From: JAADHX01 sp964569385
GTDB taxonomy: Bacteria; Actinomycetota; Acidimicrobiia; Acidimicrobiales; Poriferisodalaceae
NCBI GenBank assembly: GCA_964569385.1
Contig: CAZMUM010000026.1
Location: 12,638-76,637 of the forward strand
Direction: 5' to 3'
Length of the DNA: 64,000 nucleotides
Positions 35,430 to 43,766 of this stretch are shown here, piece after piece. How positions within the stretch are numbered: the stretch's first letter is position 1; the number at the start of each line of letters is the position of its first letter. The notes beneath the pieces were generated by a model, which was given only the letters and a program-made list of their open reading frames with translations, searched no databases and was not told the DNA's origin. The position numbers were made by a program, and so were the translations under genes.

Positions 35430-36055
35430 CAGCGGCCGCGTGGGTTGGCCTTTGGCACGGTCCAGCCGGTGGGCATCTTGTCGAACGTAAAGAACGGGCG
35501 CTCATCGCCCGCCGCGATGGCATCTTCGATTTGATCGTAGAAACCCTTGCCCGTTTCCTCGGCAAACGTGATGGCAACTTCGTCTTCGGAATCGCCGACC
35601 TGCGGACGCTGGCAATACTCAGGGAACGAGTTCTCGGCAGCATCACCCTCGCTGTAGCCGCGGGCAAACATCTGCTTGAGCATCCCGAAGCCGTCGTTGC
35701 GAACGAGCGTCTTGCCGCGAGGATCTCCACCCATCTCGCCCAGGTGGGCACGAAACTCGTCTAGATCGTAAGTATCGAATGCCACATGCTGAACAGCGTG
35801 GTCGCCGTGAGCATCGACGAACTTGGTCACCTGCGACTTTAGACCGCGGTCGATACCTTCGATCAGGGCCACGCCGAACTCGCCGTAGTCGATGCACCAG
35901 ATCTTCATCGAAGAATCTGGGTCGTCTGGGCGGACATCGTCGATGCGGTTGATGAGAGTGCCACCTTCGACTTCGATGTGGAACCAGGCCCACTTTTCGA
36001 TTGAGCCGTGCTCGCAGGCGTAGCTGATGTGGTCGACCTTCTTGAGATATGACAC
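35429..36055 (-). CDS. VOC-family protein like the C-terminal module of HPPD
   Basis: 208 residues. It resembles only the C-terminal half of 4-hydroxyphenylpyruvate dioxygenase: VDHISYACE (first metal His, H9), GDHAVQHVAFDTYDLDEF (second His), GFGMLKQMF, and FPEYCQRP (third ligand Glu), then GKGFYDQIEDAI as in the HPPD tail. All three iron ligands are in place. Full HPPD is about 350 residues with two modules, so this is half-length; it may be a dimer that rebuilds the usual pair. Next to an Lrp/AsnC regulator and the aromatic cluster, a tyrosine-derived substrate is plausible. Confidence 0.72.
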   Translation of the reverse strand: MSYLKKVDHISYACEHGSIEKWAWFHIEVEGGTLINRIDDVRPDDPDSSMKIWCIDYGEFGVALIEGIDRGLKSQVTKFVDAHGDHAVQHVAFDTYDLDEFRAHLGEMGGDPRGKTLVRNDGFGMLKQMFARGYSEGDAAENSFPEYCQRPQVGDSEDEVAITFAEETGKGFYDQIEDAIAAGDERPFFTFDKMPTGWTVPKANPRGR

Positions 36056-36158
36056 GTTGCGGCCCTTCGTCGGAGTGTCTGACTAGTTTGCCCAGAACGA
36101 CAATAGAGATCAAGACAGCTATGCAATAAGCTATCGATCTAACCGAACGACTGATCAA

Positions 36159-36171
36159 ATTGCTAAGCAAT
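36159..36171. promoter_or_regulatory. Candidate Lrp/AsnC operator
   Basis: ATTGCT-A-AGCAAT is a perfect 13-bp palindrome 30 bases before the Lrp-family start, in the 146-bp gap divergent to the VOC gene. A half-site ATGCAAT lies at 36121-36127, about 38 bases upstream. Spaced half-sites of this kind suit Lrp-type octamers; autoregulation and control of the VOC gene are inferred. Confidence 0.45.
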
Positions 36172-36201
36172 AGGCACCATGACCGTCAAAAGGACGACAC
36201 A

Positions 36202-36666
36202 ATGAGCACAACTCTCGACGACATCGACCGACGGCTGATCGGCGCGCTTAGCGAAACCCCGCGGGCTACGGTTACGTCATTGGCCAGTTCAGTCGGTGTC
36301 ACTCGGAGCACAATTCAACTGCGGCTCGAACGGCTCATCGATCGCGAGACCATCATCGGCTTTGGCCCGGACCTGAACCCAGCGGCTACCGGCTTCAGCG
36401 TCGTCGCTTTTGTGTCTCTTTCAATAAGCCAAGGTGCACACGAAGCCGTGGTCGACAGTCTTTCCAAGGTTCCTGAAGTTCTTGAGGTCCATACCGTCAC
36501 CGGCGGCGGCGACTTTCTCTGCAAGGTCGTGGCTCGATCAAACGACAACCTGCACGAGATTCTCCAGAGAGTTGTGGCGTCGCCCGAGATTGTAAGAACC
36601 GAAACACAGCTATCGCTCAGTAACCCCATCAACCAAAAGCTCGCCGATCTCGTCGCCCGGTCATGA
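36202..36666 (+). CDS. Lrp/AsnC-family transcriptional regulator
   Basis: 154 residues from ATG 36202 (AAAGGA upstream; the frame opens at 36160). The N-terminal HTH reads LDDIDRRLIGALSETPRA with VTSLASSVGVTRSTIQLRLERL; the C-terminal RAM ligand domain has EVLEVHTVTGGGDFLCKVVA. Such proteins sense amino acids. Its position divergent to the HPPD-like gene suggests it answers to tyrosine or phenylalanine (inference). Confidence 0.92.
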   Translation: MSTTLDDIDRRLIGALSETPRATVTSLASSVGVTRSTIQLRLERLIDRETIIGFGPDLNPAATGFSVVAFVSLSISQGAHEAVVDSLSKVPEVLEVHTVTGGGDFLCKVVARSNDNLHEILQRVVASPEIVRTETQLSLSNPINQKLADLVARS

Positions 36667-36681
36667 AATGGGCGCGCCGCC

Positions 36682-37539
36682 ATGTCTGGCCACTACGGTC
36701 GTCGTATGGGACGTCACGCAATCAAAACTCCGCCACATCACGCCGAGTGGAAAGATTTCCTCGACCTCTGGCGGGCTGCCGACGACATCGAACTGTTTGA
36801 GTCGGCCTGGAACTGGGACCACTTCTACCCACTGGCGCCACCGTATGACGGTCCGAATCTCGAAGGTTGGACGATGTTGGCCGCGCTCGCTCAGGCCACA
36901 AGTCGAATCCGCATCGGCGCCATGGTTAACGGCATGCACCACCGACACCCAGCGGTGACCGCCAACATGGCGGCCACCATCGATCACATCTCGAGTGGTC
37001 GCTTCGAGCTGGGCTTGGGCGCCGGCTGGAACGAAATGGAATCAACTGCCTACGGAATCGAACTCGGCACGCTGCGCGAGCGTTCTGACCGTTTCGAAGA
37101 GGGCGTGGAGGTCATCGTTTCGCTGTTAGCCAACAAGACCACTAACTTCCAAGGCGCCTACTACGACCTCACCGAAGCCTGGTGTGAGCCCAAACCGGTC
37201 CAGGAGCGAATTCCGATCGTGATAGGTGGCAAAGGAAAGCGTCGCACGTTACGAACCGTGGCCCGATTCGCCGATCAATGGGACATGACCTTTCCCGAGG
37301 CCCCAGCCGATTGGCTCGAACTCGACGAAATTCTGCGTGGTCACTGCGATGCCGTCGGACGTGACCAGGCCGAGATAGCCCGGTCTGTTCACTTGGGATT
37401 CGACCAAGACAGCTCGCCGTCGCAACTAAATGACCTAGCCCAGTCGTTCTTCGCTGCTGGAGTCGACATTGTGGTGTGGTCGATGCGTGGTGCCGTCGAC
37501 GCCGGCCGCCTCGAACCACTCGCTTCGGCGCTTAGCTAA
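36682..37539 (+). CDS. LLM-class (probably F420-dependent) oxidoreductase
   Basis: 285 residues. Bacterial luciferase-like TIM barrel: AIKTPPHHAEW, FESAWNWDHFYPL, RIGAMVNGMHHRHPAVTANMAATID (key part GAMVNGMHHRHPA), SSGRFELGLGAGWNEME, and IPIVIGGKGKRRTLR. This subgroup in actinobacteria commonly uses F420; cofactor cannot be proved here. It starts 16 bases after the Lrp gene. Starts at 36682 and 36706 are both ATG without a clear SD. Confidence 0.85.
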   Translation: MSGHYGRRMGRHAIKTPPHHAEWKDFLDLWRAADDIELFESAWNWDHFYPLAPPYDGPNLEGWTMLAALAQATSRIRIGAMVNGMHHRHPAVTANMAATIDHISSGRFELGLGAGWNEMESTAYGIELGTLRERSDRFEEGVEVIVSLLANKTTNFQGAYYDLTEAWCEPKPVQERIPIVIGGKGKRRTLRTVARFADQWDMTFPEAPADWLELDEILRGHCDAVGRDQAEIARSVHLGFDQDSSPSQLNDLAQSFFAAGVDIVVWSMRGAVDAGRLEPLASALS

Positions 37540-37542
37540 ACG

Positions 37543-38073
37543 TCAGCCCTGGTCGACGTTCAGCTGCCCATCGATTAGCTCGCCGAACAAGGTCACATAC
37601 GACTCGCTCCAGGTGATTCCTTGTTCGGTCACAAGCGCTCCGTCTTCTAGATCGACGAAATTGTTGATCTGGCTGAGATCTAGACCCACCACCTCGGCCA
37701 CGGGGTTTCCGCACTGCGGCGGAAACGACTCCATCAGGACTTCGCACAGGAACATGCCGTCGGGGCCCGAAAAGAAGAATCCCTCTACGGCTTCGATCGG
37801 CGCGCCAATAACATCGGCGCTGTCATCAGGAAGCGGGACCGGAGGCGCTGCGACATCGCTGCCGGTGTCTTGGCAATCGTCGTCGCCAGCCAGGCAGGTT
37901 CCGGCCGCGGGGCCAGAAACAGCGGCGTCGTTGTCGCCAGCATTGGTCGGCGGTTCGGCCGGGGTAGCGCCGACAGCGGTGTCGGCATCTGATGTGTCGA
38001 CGGAGTCGCCGCAAGCCGAGGCGAGAGCAACGATGGCAAACAGAACTATCAGGAATTTGAGAGGCACGGCCAC
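37543..38073 (-). CDS. Acidic lipoprotein of unknown function
   Basis: 176 residues. Signal peptide LKFLIVLFAIVALASACGDS with the lipobox LASAC. The first 80 mature residues are a low-complexity linker rich in Asp, Ala, Pro and Thr; the last 90 form a compact domain with cysteine pairs (GTCLAGDDDC, MFLCEV, PPQCG). No family recognised. It is convergent with the LLM gene, three bases apart. Confidence 0.7.
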   Translation of the reverse strand: MAVPLKFLIVLFAIVALASACGDSVDTSDADTAVGATPAEPPTNAGDNDAAVSGPAAGTCLAGDDDCQDTGSDVAAPPVPLPDDSADVIGAPIEAVEGFFFSGPDGMFLCEVLMESFPPQCGNPVAEVVGLDLSQINNFVDLEDGALVTEQGITWSESYVTLFGELIDGQLNVDQG

Positions 38074-38154
38074 TACTTTCTAGTTTCTAAGGGGTCGCCT
38101 GTTTAGACGTACGGCCGAGCCATGGCGGTTCCCGAGGGATCGACAAATCGAGAG

Positions 38155-39300
38155 CTAACGATCTCCCGGTGCCATATAGAACCAGACTGGAAACTTGACG
38201 TCATCGGCCTTCATCTGAGCTCTGGCCCCGAGAATGACCTTCCCGGCCTCGGTCTCGTCGAGGAACCAGCGGGTACCAGACCAAGCCGACGGCGCATGGT
38301 CGACCAAACCGAGCAGCGCAGTTTCGTAGTAACCGCGAATGTCTTGGCTGACACGCGCTGGAACCCCAGGAATTTCAGCTTCTTTCCACGGGACACCACT
38401 CATGACTCTGGTAAATGCCTCGATGGCATCGGCGATGTGATCAGCATCAACAACTCGACCCGCGCCGATCCGGTTGCCATGCTCGGCCACAGATCGGTCG
38501 TAGGCGGGTCGTAAACCGTTGGCCTCATCGACCGCCGGGTGGGCGTCGGGGTCCGAGCGCGGCGGCAAAGCGCATGACACGACATCGGACCCGTCGTCAA
38601 TGATGGCTTCTTCGAACTCGGCGAGCACCGGTTCAGTAGCGTCGAGGAGAGCGAAGGCAGCCGTTAGTACCCGGTGTTGGAACTCGGGATCACCCGGCTT
38701 TCCGAGCGGGCGACCAAGCGGGAAGTCGCACCACAAGCCCCGCGGTGGAGCGGTATTGACAATCTGGTTGCGCTGAGACCCAAGTGCGATGGTGGACAGA
38801 CCAGCAGCCTCAAATACGTGGGCGAGCGTACTCACGGTACGCGTGCACATGGGTCATATAGGCGTGAACAGAACGACGTCGACGCCTTGGGCCTTCAGCC
38901 ACTCGGCGCCCGCCGGGCCTGAGTCCATACGGACGCCAGTTAGGTCGAACTGGTTGCCGGAATAGGAGAGATGCTGATCGGCCACCTTGCCAATGACGCC
39001 CTGAGCAGCCAACTCGTCCAAGCGGTCGAGCGGCAGAACGGTGTTCATGTCGTATGCGAAACCCACTGCGTCGAAGTTTGGGCTCCAGTGCCCGGTCTGA
39101 TAATCGCGTCGCGAGCCATCGAGCACGCGGTAGCCGATGTCGGTTGGGGTGAAGTCCTCTTGGTCGGCGTGATGAAGCGAGGCCGTCGTGACGAGGGCGA
39201 CGGTCGCCTCGGCAAGCGGTGGCGGTTTCGTGAATGCGGTGCTCTCGAAGGTAGGTGTCTCGATGTTGTCGGTCAGTGCTTTGACGTCGCTGTCTGCCAT
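38155..39300 (-). CDS. GrdB/PrdB-like selenoprotein with in-frame TGA (Sec149)
   Basis: 381 residues if TGA 38854-38856 is read as selenocysteine. The part before it (VALVTTASLHHADQ, VLPLDRLDELAAQGVIG, VDVVLFTPI) and after it (PMCTRTVSTLAHVFEAAGLS) are two halves of the glycine/betaine/sarcosine/D-proline reductase selenoprotein B family, in one frame, joined exactly at the conserved UxxC site (U149-P-M-C152). Eleven bases after the TGA a perfect hairpin begins (6-bp GCGTAC/GTACGC, loop CGTGA, 38826-38842), placed as a bacterial SECIS should be. The start has GAGGGGA upstream. Conventional calling splits this into 38854-39300 and 38155-38850. Family members reduce C-N or similar bonds or serve in redox; exact role here unknown. 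Confidence 0.82.
38826..38842 (-). promoter_or_regulatory. Bacterial SECIS-like hairpin of the GrdB-like gene
   Basis: Within the coding RNA, stem GCGUAC/GUACGC with a five-base loop CGUGA. The loop is bases 18-22 after the UGA, and its second base is G, as SelB-bound SECIS loops require. A weak outer GC/GC pairing extends the stem past a 2x2 internal loop. Confidence 0.65.
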
Positions 39301-39373
39301 TGCGTCCCCTCGGTTCGGCCGTCGATTCTGTGCCGGCCGATGGCCGCAGCGTAACTTGACCGAACGTCAGGGA

Positions 39374-39473
39374 CCTAACGGCTCGGTCTCTGCTTTACGC
39401 TCTTGGTTCGCTCTGCTCGCCGGGCCGCTCGGGCCACGCCTCGCCTAACGGCTCGGTCTCTGCTTTGCGCTCT
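39374..39473. repeat. Spaced 30-bp direct repeats
   Basis: A 30-bp sequence beginning CCTAACGGCTCGGTCTCTGC occurs at 39374-39403 and again at 39444-39473 with one A/G difference, 70 bp apart. The second copy touches the stop of the gene at 39472. Role unknown; may be a small intergenic repeat family. Confidence 0.7.
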
Positions 39474-40068
39474 AGGGCCTCGTTGAGGTTGGGCCCTTGG
39501 TTCTAGCTTCATCGACCGCGCTCATGGCCGAGCGCAATTCTTCTAGCCAGCTGGTTTCGTTGTCGGCCACCAGACGAACGCACCAGGCCAGGGCCTCGCT
39601 TCGACTTCTGGCCACGCCGGCGTCGATGAGCGTGTCGAGCGTGGCTCGATCGTCCATCAACAGCCTGGTCATGACCGGAACGTTGCCGACGGTGTAGTTG
39701 GAACGGCTTTTGCCGCAGGTTGTGGCCCATGAGACCTTGCGACGGAACGTCGATTGGGCCCGTTCGGCGATGCCCATTCGTTGGTCTCTGGTTTCTTCGC
39801 GAAATGTCTCGATCCGGGCCTCTTCGGCGATTTCGGTGCTCGGGTTGTTGCCCAGATCGGGAACAGGAAGCATGCCCGTCACGATGATCTCGTCGCGATC
39901 GAACTCGATCTCGATCGGCTCGGAGAACCAAGTATCGGGAAGGCTGCCAACGAACCAGGCCTCGATCTCGTCGGTGGTCGTTGGCGTCGGTTCTTGCTGT
40001 CGTCGGCCACCAGGCCCACGCCGGCGGCGAGGACCGCGTTCGTCTTGAGGTGATGATGGGAAACGCAT
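39472..40068 (-). CDS. Hypothetical protein with C-terminal RHH-like segment
   Basis: 198 residues. The N-terminus is a basic, low-complexity Arg/Gly/Gln/Pro stretch; the middle (EIEAWFVGSLPDTWFSEPIE, EIEFDRDEIIVTGML) is beta-rich; the C-terminus (MTRLLMDDRATLDTLIDAG, VARSRSEALAWCVRLVADN) looks like a ribbon-helix-helix or antitoxin-type helix pair. It may bind DNA, possibly the direct repeats 33-61 bases upstream of its own start. A family of this type occurs in actinobacteria, function unknown. Confidence 0.75.
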   Translation of the reverse strand: MRFPSSPQDERGPRRRRGPGGRRQQEPTPTTTDEIEAWFVGSLPDTWFSEPIEIEFDRDEIIVTGMLPVPDLGNNPSTEIAEEARIETFREETRDQRMGIAERAQSTFRRKVSWATTCGKSRSNYTVGNVPVMTRLLMDDRATLDTLIDAGVARSRSEALAWCVRLVADNETSWLEELRSAMSAVDEARTKGPTSTRP

Positions 40069-40100
40069 CGTGTTTCTCTTTCGGTGTGGTCGGCGATTGT

Positions 40101-40129
40101 GTAACGAAGTAATAATGTAATGAAGTAAT
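40101..40129. promoter_or_regulatory. AT-rich direct repeats upstream of the gene at 39472
   Basis: GTAACGAAGTAAT (40101-40113) and GTAATGAAGTAAT (40117-40129) are 13-bp direct repeats with 16-bp period in a markedly AT-rich patch, 33-61 bases upstream of the start at 40068. Tandem operators of this type are typical for ribbon-helix-helix repressors; the match to that protein is inferred. Confidence 0.45.
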
Positions 40130-40244
40130 TGAATACCACTCTAGAAAAGATCTTGAGATACCGACGGTGACATCGGTCTCATTTCGCAGGCGTTGCTGTC
40201 AGACCGAATTGGACGTTGGCGTTCACATCGACAATCCTGAGTAG

Positions 40245-41888
40245 GTGACGGTTCGAAACTTGTTGTTCGTTATGGCCGACCAGCTGCGTTGGGATGCAAT
40301 TGGTTGTGCCAATACCGACCTGCCGTTCGCTACGCCCAACATTGATGGGCTCGCGGGCCGTGGGGTGCGGTTCGATCGGGCTTACGCGCAGGGGGCAACG
40401 TGCGGAAGTTCTCGCATGAGCTTCTACACCGGTCGTTACGTCACTTCCCATGGGGCTAGACACAACGAGATACCCCTAAACCTCACCGAAGCCACCCTTG
40501 CCGATCATCTGCGACCGCTCGGCGTCGAGTCGTATCTCATTGGCAAAACTCACAGCGTCCTCGACCCATTCGGCGTGGCTGCACTCGGGCTCGATCCGGC
40601 CGGAGCAACAGCGCAGATTCGCGCCGATGCTGGCTTCAAACGAGTGGTCCGCTACGACGGAGTTTCCGCCTCCAACTCGCCCGAATCGGGTCAGACCGCC
40701 TACGACGATTTCCTGCGGTCGAACGGGTACGACATGGCCAACCCGTGGCACGACATCGCCAACAGCGGCCTTCGCAACGATGGGTCCAGCGCGTCAGGCT
40801 GGACGATGGAATCTGGCCAGTGGCCAGCCATTGTTCCCGATGAGTTATCCGAGACTGCATGGACTACAGATCTAGCGATCGACTTTCTGCGCGACAAAGG
40901 CGCTACGCCGTGGTGCCTTCATTTGTCCTATATCAAGCCCCACTGGCCCTACGTAGTGTCCGAACCGCACCACCAACTTGTCGACCAGGCCGACCTTCCG
41001 GTGGTGAAACGATCGGAGCGCGAAGTTGGCGGCCACCCGGCCTTGACAGCCTTTCAAGCGATGAGAATCTCGAAGAACTTCTCAGACGACACCAAGCGCG
41101 CCGGCGTGCATTGTGCTTACTACGGGTTGATCGCTCAGCTCGATTATCATCTGGGTCGGCTGTGGGGCGAGCTCGAACGCTTGGGCCGTTCCAATGACAC
41201 CATGATTGTGTTTACGTCCGATCATGGCGATTACATGGGCGATCACTGGATGGGCGAGAAGGACTACTTGCACGACTCGGCTATTCGGGTGCCGCTGATC
41301 GTGGTCGACCCAAGTCCCGCTGCTGACTCAACGCGCGGGTCGACGATTAACGCGCCTATCGAGTGCATCGACGTTCTACCAACGTTCGTCGAAGCGGTCG
41401 GGGGTGATCCCGACACCAGCCTTGGCGGCGGCTGGCTCGAGGGAAAGAGTCTCAACCCGTTCCTGTCCGGTGTCGCTAGGGGGACAGGTTCGCCCCAAGT
41501 TGCCGTTAGCGAGACCGACTACGGATTTCGGGAAATGCGTGATGCTCTTCCTGAACTCGAGCCGCGGCTGCTTCGGGCTCGATCGATCGCGACCGAACGC
41601 TGGAAGTACATCGAACACGACATGTTCGAACCCCAGCTATTCGACCTCGACAACGATCCAGACGAGCTCATCGACCTTGGCCAACACCCGGGCTACAAAT
41701 CGGTGCGTTCCGATCTGGCCGACGGATTGCATCAATGGCGCAACTCGCTAAAACTCGACCCTCGCACACCAGCGAATCGCTTCGCTCGACCAGGGTTGGG
41801 CGCCGTCGCCGCCAGAGGATTCCCGATCGGGTTCTGGGACGACGACGAAATCCAAGCCGCAAGGGATACCCGTGACCTACTTCGCTGA
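40245..41888 (+). CDS. Sulfatase / phosphonate-monoester-hydrolase-like enzyme
   Basis: 547 residues from GTG 40245. Alkaline-phosphatase superfamily: metal-binding LLFVMADQLRWDA near the N-terminus, formylglycine site C53-G-S-S-R57 (CxSxR variant of the CxPxR motif), IGKTHSVLDP, and VFTSDHGDYMGDHWMGEKDY with the second set of metal ligands. Cys53 would be converted to formylglycine by a sulfatase-modifying enzyme not in this window. No signal peptide, so it is cytosolic. It overlaps the following thioesterase gene by 17 bases, suggesting joint action on an ester. Confidence 0.88.
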   Translation: MTVRNLLFVMADQLRWDAIGCANTDLPFATPNIDGLAGRGVRFDRAYAQGATCGSSRMSFYTGRYVTSHGARHNEIPLNLTEATLADHLRPLGVESYLIGKTHSVLDPFGVAALGLDPAGATAQIRADAGFKRVVRYDGVSASNSPESGQTAYDDFLRSNGYDMANPWHDIANSGLRNDGSSASGWTMESGQWPAIVPDELSETAWTTDLAIDFLRDKGATPWCLHLSYIKPHWPYVVSEPHHQLVDQADLPVVKRSEREVGGHPALTAFQAMRISKNFSDDTKRAGVHCAYYGLIAQLDYHLGRLWGELERLGRSNDTMIVFTSDHGDYMGDHWMGEKDYLHDSAIRVPLIVVDPSPAADSTRGSTINAPIECIDVLPTFVEAVGGDPDTSLGGGWLEGKSLNPFLSGVARGTGSPQVAVSETDYGFREMRDALPELEPRLLRARSIATERWKYIEHDMFEPQLFDLDNDPDELIDLGQHPGYKSVRSDLADGLHQWRNSLKLDPRTPANRFARPGLGAVAARGFPIGFWDDDEIQAARDTRDLLR

Positions 41889-42657
41889 CGAGACTCAACC
41901 CACCGAAACCGGTCCCGGCCGGTTCGAACTCACCACTACCTCGGCCTGGAACATCGGCACCAACGCCAACGGCGGATATGCCCTCGCCCCCTTATTGCGC
42001 GCGATGGCAGCTTCGGTGTCTCATCCAGACCCGATCACGATGACGACCCACTTCCTTCGTCCCGTTCAGGGCGAGCTACACACCGAACTCTCTGTCGAAG
42101 TAGTTCGAACTGGAAGGAGAGTGTCGACCCTGCGTGGTGAGCTCACCCAAGGTGGGAAGATCTGCCTAATTGCCACGGCTGCATTCGCCGATCTCGCAAT
42201 GACGGCGGAACCCGAGTGGTCGATACCGGCACCAGATCTTCGGCCGCCAGACGAGTGTTTTCACCGAACGGGCCTCGAGCAAGGCATCGACCTGCCCATC
42301 CTTTCGCGCTGCGATGTACGTATACGACCCGACCTCGCCGGCGCCGGATCTAGCGATGAGGCGCTCGTCGATGGCTGGATACGTCTCGTCGATGGCGAAG
42401 AACCAACTGTGTTTTCGTTACCTCTGTTCAGTGATGCATTTCCACCGTCGGTATTTCCTCGGCGTGGTTTCAGCGGTTGGGTGCCGACGATCGAACTAAC
42501 GGTTCACGTCCGTCGACGACCAGCCCCAGGGTGGATTCAAGCCCGATTCGAAGTTGACGATCTCGACGGCGGCCTCTTGATCGAAAGCGGCACTCTGTGG
42601 GATTCCACCGGTGCCGTGGTCGCCCGGTCTCGTCAACTCGGAATGCTCATCGAGTAA
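41872..42657 (+). CDS. Acyl-CoA thioesterase-family protein (double hotdog)
   Basis: 261 residues from GTG 41872. Features: AWNIGTNANGGYALAPLLRAMA, MTTHFLRPVQGELHTE, STLRGELTQGGKICL, and a second hotdog ending in GTLWDSTGAVVARSRQLGML. This is the TesB-like thioesterase family that hydrolyses acyl-CoA. It overlaps the sulfatase gene and is presumably cotranscribed. Confidence 0.82.
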   Translation: MTYFADETQPTETGPGRFELTTTSAWNIGTNANGGYALAPLLRAMAASVSHPDPITMTTHFLRPVQGELHTELSVEVVRTGRRVSTLRGELTQGGKICLIATAAFADLAMTAEPEWSIPAPDLRPPDECFHRTGLEQGIDLPILSRCDVRIRPDLAGAGSSDEALVDGWIRLVDGEEPTVFSLPLFSDAFPPSVFPRRGFSGWVPTIELTVHVRRRPAPGWIQARFEVDDLDGGLLIESGTLWDSTGAVVARSRQLGMLIE

Positions 42658-42788
42658 CGAACATCACTCCAACCGGGAATGTCACGGTGGTCTCGGGTTG
42701 TTGTGATTCGTTGGGTCTGTCTGCTGGCAAACTCTACTGATCACCGCAGCTTCGAACTGCACTCCACTAACTGGGATTGGAACTTCCG

Positions 42789-43745
42789 ATGGCTGAAATC
42801 CTCGACTCCATCATCATTGGCTCAGGGCCGGCTGGTCTAACCGCCGCGGTCTATACAGCGCGCGCCAGTTTGGCGCCGTTGGTCATTGAGGGCGAACCAT
42901 CGTCTACTACCGACCAGCCCGGCGGACAGCTCATGTTGACCACCGAAGTCGAGAACTTCCCAGGGTTCCCCGAAGGCATCATGGGCCCAGACCTCATGAT
43001 CAACATGCGCGCCCAGGCGGCCCGTTTCGGAGCCGACATTCGCACCGAGAAAGTAAGCAAGGTCGATCTATCGTCTCGGCCATTTGGGGTTTGGGTTGGT
43101 GACCCAGATGCCGCCGAGCCCACCTACCAGGGCCGAACTCTCATCGTTGCTACTGGAGCCCAGTCGGTAATGCTCAATCTCGACCGCGAGATCGACCTCA
43201 TCGGTCATGGCGTTTCCACATGTGCCACATGCGACGGGTTTTTCTTTGGTGACCAGGAGATCATCGTTGTTGGCGGTGGCGATTCGGCCCTGGAAGAAGC
43301 AAGTTTCCTAACAAAGTTTGCGTCGCGGGTCACGATCGTGCACCGTCGCGACGCGCTCAGGGCTAGCCAGATCATGCAAGACCGGGCCAAGGCCAACCCC
43401 AAGATCGAGTTCAAGTGGAACAGCCAAGTCGTCGAATACCTGGGCGACACCAAGTTGGCGGGCGTAAAGCTCGAAGACACGTTGACGGGCGAGATAACTG
43501 AGATGGCTGTGTCAGGGCTCTTCATCGCGATTGGCCACCGCCCCAACACGAGCCTTTACAAGGGCCAACTCGACATGGAAGACAGTGGATATCTCATCGC
43601 TGGTCCAGGTACCAGCACCAACGTCGAGGGTGTGTTCGCTGCTGGCGATGTGGCCGATCACATATACCGTCAGGCCATCACGGCGGCGGGGTCCGGGTGC
43701 CAGGCTGCTCTCGATTCCGAGCGGTGGCTTGAAGCCCAAGAGTGA
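42789..43745 (+). CDS. trxB: Thioredoxin-disulfide reductase
   Basis: 318 residues from ATG 42789 (the TTG at 42777 is less likely). FAD motif IIIGSGPAGLTAAVYTARA, TTEVENFPGFPEGI, redox pair C145-A-T-C148, NADPH motif VVGGGDSALEEASFL, and C-terminal GVFAAGDVAD. It transfers electrons from NADPH to thioredoxin. A cytosolic thiol system is relevant to the AhpD-like selenoprotein further along, though no thioredoxin gene is adjacent. Confidence 0.95.
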   Translation: MAEILDSIIIGSGPAGLTAAVYTARASLAPLVIEGEPSSTTDQPGGQLMLTTEVENFPGFPEGIMGPDLMINMRAQAARFGADIRTEKVSKVDLSSRPFGVWVGDPDAAEPTYQGRTLIVATGAQSVMLNLDREIDLIGHGVSTCATCDGFFFGDQEIIVVGGGDSALEEASFLTKFASRVTIVHRRDALRASQIMQDRAKANPKIEFKWNSQVVEYLGDTKLAGVKLEDTLTGEITEMAVSGLFIAIGHRPNTSLYKGQLDMEDSGYLIAGPGTSTNVEGVFAAGDVADHIYRQAITAAGSGCQAALDSERWLEAQE

Positions 43746-43766
43746 AATCGGGCGGTAAGTTGAGCT

